Source: JAJDZL01 sp965220665 (lineage in GTDB: Bacteria > Pseudomonadota > Gammaproteobacteria > Arenicellales > JAJDZL01). Taken from it: a stretch of 64,000 nt of DNA. Position 1 is the first letter of the stretch. Every line of letters starts with the position of its first letter. Location of the stretch: the NCBI GenBank assembly GCA_965220665.1, contig CBDCQQ010000005.1, positions 1,426,001 through 1,490,000 of the forward strand, in the 5' to 3' direction. Of this stretch, positions 17,420 through 25,981 are shown one piece after another. Made by a program: the position numbers and the translations under genes. A model generated the notes under the pieces. The model ran no database searches and was not told the origin of the DNA. It was given only the letters and a program-made list of their open reading frames with translations.

Positions 17420-18220
17420 ATGAGAATTAAAGTGTTGCTTGCAGCGATATCGCTGTTCCTGTTTACCGGAACAGCATCAGCAGATAAACTTGATGATGTT
17501 ATTGATGCCGGTATGCTGCGCTGCGGTGTTGTGCTGGATTTCCCACCAATCGGATTTTGGGATGAAAATAATGAGCCAGCCGGATTTGATGTTGAATACT
17601 GTAAAGATCTCGCGGCAGCTTTGGAAGTAGACTACGAAATTCAGGCATTAACTTGGTCAGAACGCCTGCCTGTCATTGTAACCAATCGAGCCGACGTTGT
17701 ATTTGGCGGAACATCTGACACGCTCCAAAGAGCAAAGACTGTCGGTTTTACCATTCCGTACGCAATTTACTATCATCAGGCTATTGTCGGCAAAGACAGT
17801 GGCATCGTTACCTTTGAAGACATGAAAGGAAAGCGAGTCGCTGCGGCCGTTGGAACCACACCTGAAATTGCATTTTTGGAATATGCGAAGGAATGGGGAA
17901 CGGAGGACATGTATCAAGGTTATCAATCCGAAAACGAAGTGTTTCTCGCAGTGGCGCAGGGAAAAGCCGATGCCGGGCTGACCACCAATACTGCAGTCAA
18001 GCAAGTTGCTGAACAGTATGACACTGTCATTTCAGGTCCTCGTATGCCGTGGACGACAGACTACACGTCTGTAGTTGGTCCGCGCAAGGACGTAACCTGG
18101 TTGAACTACTTGAATCTGTTTATCACCCACCAGGTCCGGTCGGGTCGTTATCAGGAACTTTGGGATCGATTCGTAGGTGGTGAGGCTCCGGAACTAAAAA
18201 TCCCGGGAGTGATGTACTAA
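17420..18220 (+). CDS. Polar amino-acid ABC transporter, periplasmic binding protein
   Basis: A 266-aa family-3 solute-binding protein. I start it at ATG 17420 because GGAGGA at 17407-17412 lies 7 nt before it; this gives a normal signal peptide (MRIKVLLAAISLFLF, cleavage after ASA near residue 21). The mature protein has the SBP_bac_3 pattern, with RCGVVLDFPPIGFWDE at the start, GFDVEYCKDLA, and GKRVAAAVGT. It delivers a polar amino acid or a related compound to the permeases downstream. The neighbouring hydroxyproline-dehydratase-like enzyme suggests a proline derivative, which is an inference. Confidence 0.93.
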   Translation: MRIKVLLAAISLFLFTGTASADKLDDVIDAGMLRCGVVLDFPPIGFWDENNEPAGFDVEYCKDLAAALEVDYEIQALTWSERLPVIVTNRADVVFGGTSDTLQRAKTVGFTIPYAIYYHQAIVGKDSGIVTFEDMKGKRVAAAVGTTPEIAFLEYAKEWGTEDMYQGYQSENEVFLAVAQGKADAGLTTNTAVKQVAEQYDTVISGPRMPWTTDYTSVVGPRKDVTWLNYLNLFITHQVRSGRYQELWDRFVGGEAPELKIPGVMY

Positions 18221-18237
18221 TCACTTCAGTCCAGTTT

Positions 18238-18275
18238 TTCTGCCGTCTCAGCATCCTATGTCTGAGATGGCAGAA
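18238..18275 (+). promoter_or_regulatory. Stem-loop between binding protein and permease genes
   Basis: A 14-bp stem (18238-18251 with 18262-18275, one G-T wobble) and a 10-nt loop lie between the binding-protein stop and the first permease. No U-tract follows. Such intercistronic hairpins often protect the upstream message or cut downstream expression, so that binding protein exceeds permease; that role is inferred. Confidence 0.6.
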
Positions 18276-18296
18276 TTGATTTGAACTGGAAGTCGC

Positions 18297-18956
18297 GTGG
18301 ACTACAACTTTCATTGGCGACCTGTTTTTCGTAGTTTGCCTGACCTGCTGAACGCAGGTTTAGTTACACTCGAAGTCGCAACGCTTTCGATGGTGTTTGG
18401 CGTCATTATCGGAATCGTATTCGCAATCATTCGACTCAATATGTGCGGACCCATACGCTGGTTCGTGATCTCGTGGATTGAACTTGCCCGAAATACGCCA
18501 GCTTTGTTTCAGTTGTTCTTTTTCGGATTTGGACTGGGTGCATTTGGAATTCACCTCACACCATTTTGGATCGTACTGGCTGGTCTGACTTTCAACAACG
18601 CAGGGTATCTCGCAGAAAACTTTCGGGGTGGATTTCTGGCAATACCAGATACACAGATGCGAGCCGCGCGCAGCTTGGGAATGAACGCGTCCCAGGCTTA
18701 TGTCAGAGTCATCATCCCACAGGTTCTGCGAACCGTCTACCATCCAATGACCAACCAGATGGTCTGGGCGGTTCTCATGTCATCACTAGGTATGCTGGTA
18801 GGCTTCCGCGAACTATCGGGGGAAACACAGTTTCTGGCATCCAAGACATTTCGTATTTTTGAATATTTCGCGGTCGCTGCGGTAATTTATTACGTCATTG
18901 TGAAAATCATCATTGGCGGCTCTCGATTGCTGTCCTTTCGACTATTCCGGTACTGA
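18297..18956 (+). CDS. Amino-acid ABC transporter permease, first subunit
   Basis: A 219-aa inner-membrane protein starting at GTG 18297, of the HisM/GlnP type. It has about five membrane helices and the cytoplasmic EAA-like loop AARSLGMNASQAYVRVIIPQ (around residue 125) that docks on the ATPase. It forms a heterodimer with the next gene product. Confidence 0.93.
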   Translation: MDYNFHWRPVFRSLPDLLNAGLVTLEVATLSMVFGVIIGIVFAIIRLNMCGPIRWFVISWIELARNTPALFQLFFFGFGLGAFGIHLTPFWIVLAGLTFNNAGYLAENFRGGFLAIPDTQMRAARSLGMNASQAYVRVIIPQVLRTVYHPMTNQMVWAVLMSSLGMLVGFRELSGETQFLASKTFRIFEYFAVAAVIYYVIVKIIIGGSRLLSFRLFRY

Positions 18957-18968
18957 CGAGAGACCCTC

Positions 18969-19631
18969 ATGGAATCAACTTCCATTTTCTTCACCAGTTT
19001 TAAGACTACGGATCTGTGGTTCCTGGCGGAAGCTGCATACCGCACACTGTTGATATCTGGTATTTCGATTTCACTTGGGACTGCCTTGGGACTCATTTTC
19101 GGCTGGTTGCTGCATGAAGGTCGGCTGATCAGCACCTTTATCCTGTCTCCGTTTTTGGATATCTTTCGCTCCGTTCCACTCATCATTCAACTGGTGCTTG
19201 CGTACAATTTTGCCCCGATCATCGGATTGAATATTGACCCATTCGGCAGCGGTGCAATCGTGTTGACGATTTATACAACCGCCCTTGTGGCAAATGTAGT
19301 ACGAGGCGGAATTGATGCGGTTGGAATCCCCATGCGACGTGCGGCGCGTAGTCTGGGAATGACATACTGGCAGGATATGATTTACGTTGTTTCGCCAATA
19401 GGAATCCGCGCAGTATTTCCAGCTTGGGTGGGTGTAGCGCTTGGAGTGATGAAAGACAGTGCGTTAGTATCGGTGCTTGGTTATGTAGAGTTATTGAGAG
19501 CATCCCAGATTCTAATTACGAGGACTCAAGAGCCGTTTCTAATTCTGGCACTTGCGGGAGCGTTTTATTTTGCACTCTCTTTCCCGATTGCCCGATTCTC
19601 GGAAAGGCTTGAAAAGAGGTGGAGTCAATGA
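18969..19631 (+). CDS. Amino-acid ABC transporter permease, second subunit
   Basis: A 220-aa protein of the same HisM/GlnP type with about five helices and the docking loop AARSLGMTYWQDMIYVVSP. It starts 12 bp after the first permease. Its stop overlaps the ATPase start (ATGA at 19628-19631), showing translational coupling. Confidence 0.93.
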   Translation: MESTSIFFTSFKTTDLWFLAEAAYRTLLISGISISLGTALGLIFGWLLHEGRLISTFILSPFLDIFRSVPLIIQLVLAYNFAPIIGLNIDPFGSGAIVLTIYTTALVANVVRGGIDAVGIPMRRAARSLGMTYWQDMIYVVSPIGIRAVFPAWVGVALGVMKDSALVSVLGYVELLRASQILITRTQEPFLILALAGAFYFALSFPIARFSERLEKRWSQ

Positions 19632-20350
19632 TCGAAATTCGCGCTCTTCACAAATATTTCGACGATGTACATGTACTGCGAGGTATTGATCTCGATGTGA
19701 ATAAGGGTGAAGTCCTAAGCATTATTGGTGCATCTGGATCAGGTAAATCGACATTGCTCTATTGCATCAATGCGCTGGAAGGTATTGATAAAGGCTGCAT
19801 TACGGTTGATGGAGTTGAAGTACACGCCAAATCGACCGACATCAACAAACTGCGCCAGAAATTAGGTATGGTGTTTCAGCAGTGGAACAGTTTTCCTCAC
19901 CTTACTGCGCTAGAGAATGTTGCTTTGTCTCCTCGTATAGTGCGCAAGATGTCTCGTTCAGATGCTAGGGAACTAGCGGCCAGACGATTGGAGCACATTG
20001 GGCTTGGAGATAAGCTGAACAGTTATCCCAATGCTTTGTCTGGCGGACAGCAGCAACGATTGGCGATCGCTCGAGCCCTTGCGATGGAACCAAGTTATAT
20101 GCTGTTTGATGAAACAACCTCCGCACTTGATCCGGAGCTCGTCGGTGAGGTGCTTGATGCGATGCGGCTTCTGGCGGAAGAAGGGATGACGATGATTTGT
20201 GTAACGCACGAAATGGGCTTCGCGCGGGACGTATCTGATCGCGTCGCCTATATCCATGATGGGACGATAGAAGAAATAGGAACACCGGAGCAAATATTTG
20301 GCAATCCAGAATCGGAAAGAACAAGCCGGTTTCTCGCCAATGTGAGATGA
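19628..20350 (+). CDS. Amino-acid ABC transporter ATP-binding protein
   Basis: A 240-aa ATPase from ATG 19628, preceded by GGTGG and overlapping the permease stop. It has Walker A GASGSGKST, the Q-loop VFQQWNSFPH, signature LSGGQQQR, Walker B YMLFDETTSALD and the H-loop VTHEM. In Walker B the usual Glu-Pro is Glu-Thr (DETTS), a tolerated variant in this family. It is the last gene of the four-gene transport operon. Confidence 0.94.
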   Translation: MIEIRALHKYFDDVHVLRGIDLDVNKGEVLSIIGASGSGKSTLLYCINALEGIDKGCITVDGVEVHAKSTDINKLRQKLGMVFQQWNSFPHLTALENVALSPRIVRKMSRSDARELAARRLEHIGLGDKLNSYPNALSGGQQQRLAIARALAMEPSYMLFDETTSALDPELVGEVLDAMRLLAEEGMTMICVTHEMGFARDVSDRVAYIHDGTIEEIGTPEQIFGNPESERTSRFLANVR

Positions 20351-20476
20351 GCACTATCGACGTAGCGGATCAAAGACTGGCTGATGATCAATCTCGAATC
20401 GTGTCGAATTGACTGTTATCAATTCAATCAACCTTGATTTGCTGTAGAACCAACTGTGTCGGTATGAATCAGTAAC

Positions 20477-21583
20477 ATGAAAATCACATCAATCAAAGCG
20501 TGGCAGGTTGATCTGCCACTCAAAGAAGGTCGTTACACTTGGGCAAATGGAAAATTTGTCGAGGTATTTGACAGTACCGTTGTGGCTGTCTATACGGATG
20601 AAGGACTCGTTGGATATGGAGAATGCTGTCCTTTGGGTTCTGCTTATTTGCCGTCTTACGCACGCGGGGTGCGGGCGGGTTTGACAGAGATCGGTCCGTC
20701 CTTAATCGGTCAGAACCCATGTAATTTGAATGACATCAACTTGATTATGAATGAGGCATTAAAAGGTCACCCATATGTCAAAGCTCCGATTGACATGGCT
20801 TGCTGGGACCTATTGGGTAAGGCTACTAATGTGCCGCTTTATGTGATATTGGGTGGAAAGTTACAGGAGAAGGTTGCGCTATACCGTGCAATATCTCAGG
20901 AAAGCGCCGAAGACATGTCTTCAAAGATTGATGGCTATCGAAATGAAGGTTACCACAAATTTCAGTTGAAGGTAGGTGGTGACGCCAACAAGGATATTGA
21001 ACGAATTCATGCAGCACGTTCGGTTCTTCAACCTGGTGATATCTTGATGGCAGATGCAAATACAGGCTGGACACGCCATGAAGCGGCTCGAGTTGTTAAC
21101 GCGGTGAAGGATATTGACGTATATATCGAGCAGCCTTGCAAGACTTATGAAGAATGTTTGTCTGTACGCAGACGAACAACACTTCCTTTCACACTGGATG
21201 AAAACATTGATGGCCCAGAGATGCTAGTGCGTGCATTGAGCGAAGATGCGATGGATGTGGTCAATCTGAAGATTTCTAAAGTCGGTGGGTTTACAACTGC
21301 TCGAATGATGCGAGACTTGTGCGTCGAGTTCGGAATTCCGATGATCTTGGAAGACACCTGGGGAGGAGACATCACGACTGCTGCTATTGCCCATATGGCT
21401 TCATCCACGCCTGAGGAGTTTTGCTTTGCGGCGACAGATTTTAACTCATATGTAACTGTTTCGATTGCAGACAAAGCACCTCAACGGGTGGACGGATGCA
21501 TGTCTGCACCCAATGCCCCCGGTCTTGGAATTGAACCAAGACTGGCAGAACTTGGATCGCCGGTTGTGGAAATAAATCTCTAG
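20477..21583 (+). CDS. Enolase-superfamily dehydratase, cis-3-hydroxy-L-proline dehydratase-like
   Basis: A 368-aa enzyme of the mandelate racemase/muconate lactonizing group. An N-terminal capping domain (1-125) precedes the barrel. Metal ligands read as Asp193 (MADAN), Glu218 (YIEQP) and Glu242 (LDEN); acid/base lysines are Lys165 and Lys265 (NLKISK). The segment GECCPLGSAYLPSY, with KAPIDMACWDLLG, resembles cis-3-hydroxy-L-proline dehydratases, which act in hydroxyproline catabolism. It follows the amino-acid ABC operon by 126 bp, in keeping with uptake and breakdown of a proline-like compound. The exact substrate is inferred; other members racemise or dehydrate sugar acids. Confidence 0.78.
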   Translation: MKITSIKAWQVDLPLKEGRYTWANGKFVEVFDSTVVAVYTDEGLVGYGECCPLGSAYLPSYARGVRAGLTEIGPSLIGQNPCNLNDINLIMNEALKGHPYVKAPIDMACWDLLGKATNVPLYVILGGKLQEKVALYRAISQESAEDMSSKIDGYRNEGYHKFQLKVGGDANKDIERIHAARSVLQPGDILMADANTGWTRHEAARVVNAVKDIDVYIEQPCKTYEECLSVRRRTTLPFTLDENIDGPEMLVRALSEDAMDVVNLKISKVGGFTTARMMRDLCVEFGIPMILEDTWGGDITTAAIAHMASSTPEEFCFAATDFNSYVTVSIADKAPQRVDGCMSAPNAPGLGIEPRLAELGSPVVEINL

Positions 21584-21666
21584 CGGCATCTGTGCGGGCA
21601 AGACAAGTTGAAATTCACATTCGTCGAAATGTTGTCGTCAGCTCATCTGCTCTTAATTTCGTGGTT

Positions 21667-24195
21667 TCAACCGATTTCGCTCTCCGGTTCGAAATCATCA
21701 AAAATAGTAGGCTGATAGAGCGTGGATTCATCCGATGTGCTCGCAGTGTGCATCAGATTCAGCATTTGTTCGAGTTCCTGCTGATTAATCCAGATGGATT
21801 TCATACTTGAATTTGTATCCATCAGTTCGGGAACATCGTACCACTGACTATTGAGACGATTGCTGCAGACAATTTCGTTTAAGAATCGGTATGCCGCTCC
21901 CCGTCGAACTTGAATCGGCAGCAGCCAATTGTTGGTAATCTCAATGATTCCGAGTTTTGCAAGAACTGCGAGGAAACTCATGCTGCTGCGACTGTCGATT
22001 CGATACCCCAGTACCCGATTGATGTCCAACCAGGAAACGGTCGAATGATCACCAATGAAGAGTGCCAGAGTACAGATGTCGCGGACTGTTGGCAGGATTT
22101 GAGTAAGTGGCAGTGGTTTAACCGTCAACATGAACTTGCCCTCTTCAGCAATCCGATCATGCCATTTGTCTCGTTCTTCTTCCGAAATAAGCCACTGATC
22201 TGGGTTGGCAACAGAAAGCAGAGAAGCATAGGTTTCCCACGGTAGATTACCGTCCCCAAAATCACACCAATGAAATTCAACATCAGGATTCCATAGTGGA
22301 TAATCAAAGCGGCTATGAGAAACTTTGGCATAGATGTAGTACTTCACCTGAATTTCACTTTCGAGCGCAGGCAATATGTCCAACTTTTTGGTGTCTTCCA
22401 CCATAGGTAGAGTCCCAATAATTCCCGGTGCCATGCGAACAAAGTAATTGGTTGACTTAAGTACTGGAAAAACACTGTTCTCTGACCACCTTTCACTGAA
22501 TCGCCGAGAAAACTCAGATCGAATTTCCAACAGCGGGGCGGGTCCAATTTCGTCAACCAGATCGACGATTTCGGCATACAGAGTGCCCGCATTAAACGAT
22601 CGGTACTCTGCGTGGCCCAATTTGGGTATCAATTCACCCGATACACCGGCTGAATCCTGAAAGCTGCAAACTCTCATGATTGATGCGAAACCATTGTCGG
22701 TCAGGGGCAAAATCTGGTTGGAGTACTCGTACATTGAATTACGTAAGTCTCTGATTGAACTCTTGTCGTCTGGAAAGACATATCGATAAGTGGAAATAAT
22801 TTCCGCAAAAGTAGCGGGCCCTCCACCGATGCAGCCGGAAATCACCTTCATCAACTGAATGCCTCGCTGCTTACGGGGTGTCATTCGACCCTCATACAGA
22901 TAATCATCAAATATTCCATGACTTACATTGCTCGCTGCGTAGCACACCAAAGCGTGGACGGAAACATTGAGCTCTGCAGCAGCCACCTCATGGTGTAAAG
23001 GCAGCGATAGATTCTGAATTGAACTCTCAATCCGTTCAAAATTCTGTTCCAGAATCGATTCGTCTGTGTCCGCTTTGAAGTAAAGATTTCGAAAGCAAAC
23101 AAAATTGGCATTGGCATATCCAGCAATCGTGGAAAATAGAGATCGGATTGCCAGTGATTTGGTGAGAGTCGGATCATCAAGACACTTTGGCAGAGCGTTT
23201 TTTCTGACACACCCATTGACACCAAGCAGGTAGTTCTCAATTTCCTCCTGACAGGAATGAAGCAGAATTTTGAGACAGTCGCTGAACGGAGGCTGGTTGA
23301 GCCGTCTCAAAGTTTTGGTTTCAAACTGACGGATGCAGTCACGCGAGAGCCCGAGACTCTGACCGATTGCTTCAGCAGTTTCTTTTGGGGACGATATTGA
23401 ATCCAGGCGTCTGTATAACACCTGAGCTGCCACATTCGGAATATGTCGTTCAATTGCTTGACGAACCAGAGATTCTGGATTCAGTTCATCCACTCGCTGC
23501 TGGTTTTTAGGATCATCCCAGAATGACAGCACAGATTTCAGGGTTTGAATTGTTTCATTTCCATTGCCGTCCTCATTAACGGGTCCGAGTAGGTTTTCGA
23601 GATCATTTTCGGTCAGGTTTTGAAGATCCTTCAACCGCAGATACAGAAGATCTGATGGCCAGGGTAAATCCAAAACTTGGGCAGACAAGTTAATGTACTG
23701 ATCAGCCAGACCAGTGTGATTTTTGATCTGATGGACAACTTCACTCCATGAACGGGGCGCATTTGATAGAGTCTGGTTAAGACTGCTTTCGATTGGGTCA
23801 GGCTGATCCTCGTCAGGCTGAAGCTGTCTGAAATGATCGTTCAGCAGGCATTCCAAGTCGAAAACCAAAAGACCAGAAAACTGAGGCAATTCACAGTAAG
23901 TCTTGTATGCTGTGTGTCGGGCATTGAAGTAATCTCCAAGCGTCTGATGTGGCAGCATGTCTGCTTCATCTGCCTGAAGAAACGCATTCTTCAGGCGAAC
24001 AGGCGCTTCACTGTCCTGAACGAACTGAACGAGGGAGACATTCAATCGGTAGTCGTAATCACCCTGATCAGGCTCTGGGGGCAAATGCTCTGAACCGGCT
24101 TCTGATGGAGGGGATGAGGGACCTGCGACAATTCTATTACCCGCACTGCGAATCACTCGCATGATGGTGTCAGAAATCCGGTTCCGTAAGTTCAT
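21667..24195 (-). CDS. Large protein with sigma-region-4-like and alpha-CTD-like helices
   Basis: An 842-aa soluble protein that I do not recognise as a named family. Residues 257-300 read as a sigma-70 region-4-like helix-turn-helix: SSPKETAEAIGQSLGLSRDC followed by IRQFETKTLRRL, close to the usual R-x2-VRQIE-x3-LR-L pattern. Residues 62-92 (RLKNAFLQADEADMLPHQTL...) resemble the helix-hairpin-helix of the RNA polymerase alpha C-terminal domain. The rest is mixed helical with no catalytic motif I can see. It could be a DNA-binding regulator rather than a true sigma factor, because core-binding region 2 is absent. It is convergent with the dehydratase gene. Proteins of this plan occur in accessory regions, which fits here. 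Confidence 0.7.
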   Translation of the reverse strand: MNLRNRISDTIMRVIRSAGNRIVAGPSSPPSEAGSEHLPPEPDQGDYDYRLNVSLVQFVQDSEAPVRLKNAFLQADEADMLPHQTLGDYFNARHTAYKTYCELPQFSGLLVFDLECLLNDHFRQLQPDEDQPDPIESSLNQTLSNAPRSWSEVVHQIKNHTGLADQYINLSAQVLDLPWPSDLLYLRLKDLQNLTENDLENLLGPVNEDGNGNETIQTLKSVLSFWDDPKNQQRVDELNPESLVRQAIERHIPNVAAQVLYRRLDSISSPKETAEAIGQSLGLSRDCIRQFETKTLRRLNQPPFSDCLKILLHSCQEEIENYLLGVNGCVRKNALPKCLDDPTLTKSLAIRSLFSTIAGYANANFVCFRNLYFKADTDESILEQNFERIESSIQNLSLPLHHEVAAAELNVSVHALVCYAASNVSHGIFDDYLYEGRMTPRKQRGIQLMKVISGCIGGGPATFAEIISTYRYVFPDDKSSIRDLRNSMYEYSNQILPLTDNGFASIMRVCSFQDSAGVSGELIPKLGHAEYRSFNAGTLYAEIVDLVDEIGPAPLLEIRSEFSRRFSERWSENSVFPVLKSTNYFVRMAPGIIGTLPMVEDTKKLDILPALESEIQVKYYIYAKVSHSRFDYPLWNPDVEFHWCDFGDGNLPWETYASLLSVANPDQWLISEEERDKWHDRIAEEGKFMLTVKPLPLTQILPTVRDICTLALFIGDHSTVSWLDINRVLGYRIDSRSSMSFLAVLAKLGIIEITNNWLLPIQVRRGAAYRFLNEIVCSNRLNSQWYDVPELMDTNSSMKSIWINQQELEQMLNLMHTASTSDESTLYQPTIFDDFEPESEIG

Positions 24196-24353
24196 TCGGC
24201 TGTGATGTTGTCTTTCAGCTGTTTCACTAGGCTTTCTGAATCAATCATTCTAGCAGGTTGGAGGAGTGCGGCAAAATTGGAGGTCAAGCCTACTATCAAA
24301 TGACCTGACCTGACTGCGTTAAAGAATGTCTATATTTACCGAGAAATTTTCGG

Positions 24354-25979
24354 TCAGTCTACCTTTACTCTGTCAGCGTGAATTTCAAGTAAAGTCGGTC
24401 GATCAGCACGAAAACCATCCTGCATTAGGTGGGGAAGTTCTTCTAGATCATTAACAGACTTGGCATGACAGCCGAACGCCTTGGCCACGGAAAGAAAATT
24501 CGGCATTGCGAGATCAACACCAACGAGTGGAACATCAAATTCATTGAAATAGTCTCTGATCTCTCCGTAGCCGTCATTGTGCCACAGTACTATAACGATT
24601 GGTAGTCGGTGCTCTACTGCGGTTGCCAACTCCTGAATCGTAAACATCAAGCCGCCATCGCCAATGACACAGACAACTGGCGAGTTGGGTTTGCCCAATT
24701 GAGCACCGACGGCTGCAGGCAAAGCATATCCGAGTGTACCGTAGCCGGTCGTGGAGGTGAAATAAGTCCTTGGGCTACGTGCTTTGAATACATAGTTACC
24801 GCTGTAAACGAGTTGGGTCGAATCTGCGGTTACGATACCATGAGCAGGCAATGCGCTTCGAATCTTGTCCCAAACCTTGATGTGAACGGGTGTGTTTTCG
24901 TACCAGTGAGATTTGGTGCTTTCGAGCAGATTACTGACAAGCAGCTGGTTCTCAGCACGGCTGTTTGCCGAATTTAGATTCATTGAATTCAGAAGGCTCG
25001 CAATTTCAGCTAGTGCGTGACTTGCATTTCCCAAAATTGGTACGCTGGGAAAGGCATTCCGGTAAAGTTGAGACGGATCAATGTCAATTCTAATGAGTTG
25101 ACCGTCAAATTCGATGTCACCACCCCGACTCCAGATATCTGTTTCCGATAAATGAGTGCCGACAGCGAGAACAAAATCAGCCTGCTTTAAAAAATCCAGA
25201 ACTGGTGGGTGCAACAGATTGGAACCAAGGCTAAGCGGATGATCTTCAGAAATAATGCCTTTTCCGGCAAATGTCGTTACAACAGGGGCATTCAACACCT
25301 CTATCAGCTCGGTAGCCTCTGCTGCGGAATCTTTGCAACCACCGCCAAGAATAACGGCTGGCTTCTTCGCGTTCGCCAGTGCTTGGGCAGCTTTTTTCAG
25401 TAATTCATGATCTGCTTGAGGAGGAGGTGCTAAGTTTTCTCGAAAAGGTGACCAACTGACTGGATTGTTGATCAAATCAATGGGAATTTCAACATGCACC
25501 GGTCGCGGTCGGTTTGCATTGAAAGTCGCGTATGCCCTGGCGATGACTTCCGGAACGCTGTCAATTGACAAAATCGTTTGACTGAAAGCAGTGAAGTGGG
25601 CAGAAAGTTTACTCTGGGAATTAAGCTCGTGCAGGTCGCCTTGTCCCAATTCCAGACTCGAAGTCTTGTTGACACTGGAGATTGCCAAAATCGGAACCGA
25701 GTCGGAGTATGATTGAGCCAACGGTGTAGCTGCGTTAGTGACGCCAGGTCCGGTAATCAGACAGCAGACACCGACCTTACCTGTTGCGCGTGCATAACCG
25801 TCCGCCATAAATCCTGCTGATTGCTCGTGGCGGGGCGTGACGTGTCGAATAGACGAGTGGGCAATGCCTCGGTAGAGTTCAAGTGTGTGGACACCAGGAA
25901 TCCCAAATACAAACTCAGTTCCGTAGTCTTCAAGCAGCTTCATGAGTTGGATACCGCAGCTTCTTGTGTCTTGGGACAT
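24354..25979 (-). CDS. ThDP-dependent decarboxylase, 5-guanidino-2-oxopentanoate decarboxylase-like
   Basis: A 541-aa enzyme of the acetolactate synthase/benzoylformate decarboxylase superfamily. The ylide-activating Glu is E52 (TPRHEQSAGF). The ThDP/Mg motif GDG-x(~25)-N is in GDGGLMFT ... WHNDGYGEI near residue 440. The closest family I recall is AruI, which decarboxylates 2-ketoarginine in the arginine transaminase pathway. The matching arginine:pyruvate transaminase is not adjacent, so the substrate is uncertain. An AAAGGAG ribosome site sits in the 3' end of the MFS gene, which ends only 2 bp upstream, so the two are co-transcribed. Confidence 0.8.
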   Translation of the reverse strand: MSQDTRSCGIQLMKLLEDYGTEFVFGIPGVHTLELYRGIAHSSIRHVTPRHEQSAGFMADGYARATGKVGVCCLITGPGVTNAATPLAQSYSDSVPILAISSVNKTSSLELGQGDLHELNSQSKLSAHFTAFSQTILSIDSVPEVIARAYATFNANRPRPVHVEIPIDLINNPVSWSPFRENLAPPPQADHELLKKAAQALANAKKPAVILGGGCKDSAAEATELIEVLNAPVVTTFAGKGIISEDHPLSLGSNLLHPPVLDFLKQADFVLAVGTHLSETDIWSRGGDIEFDGQLIRIDIDPSQLYRNAFPSVPILGNASHALAEIASLLNSMNLNSANSRAENQLLVSNLLESTKSHWYENTPVHIKVWDKIRSALPAHGIVTADSTQLVYSGNYVFKARSPRTYFTSTTGYGTLGYALPAAVGAQLGKPNSPVVCVIGDGGLMFTIQELATAVEHRLPIVIVLWHNDGYGEIRDYFNEFDVPLVGVDLAMPNFLSVAKAFGCHAKSVNDLEELPHLMQDGFRADRPTLLEIHADRVKVD

Positions 25980-25981
25980 GA

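Noticed and set aside
20406..20425. Perfect 7-bp hairpin GAATTGA/TCAATTC after the ABC operon, as terminator
   Set aside because: There is no U-tract and the stem is A+T rich, so terminator function is not supported.
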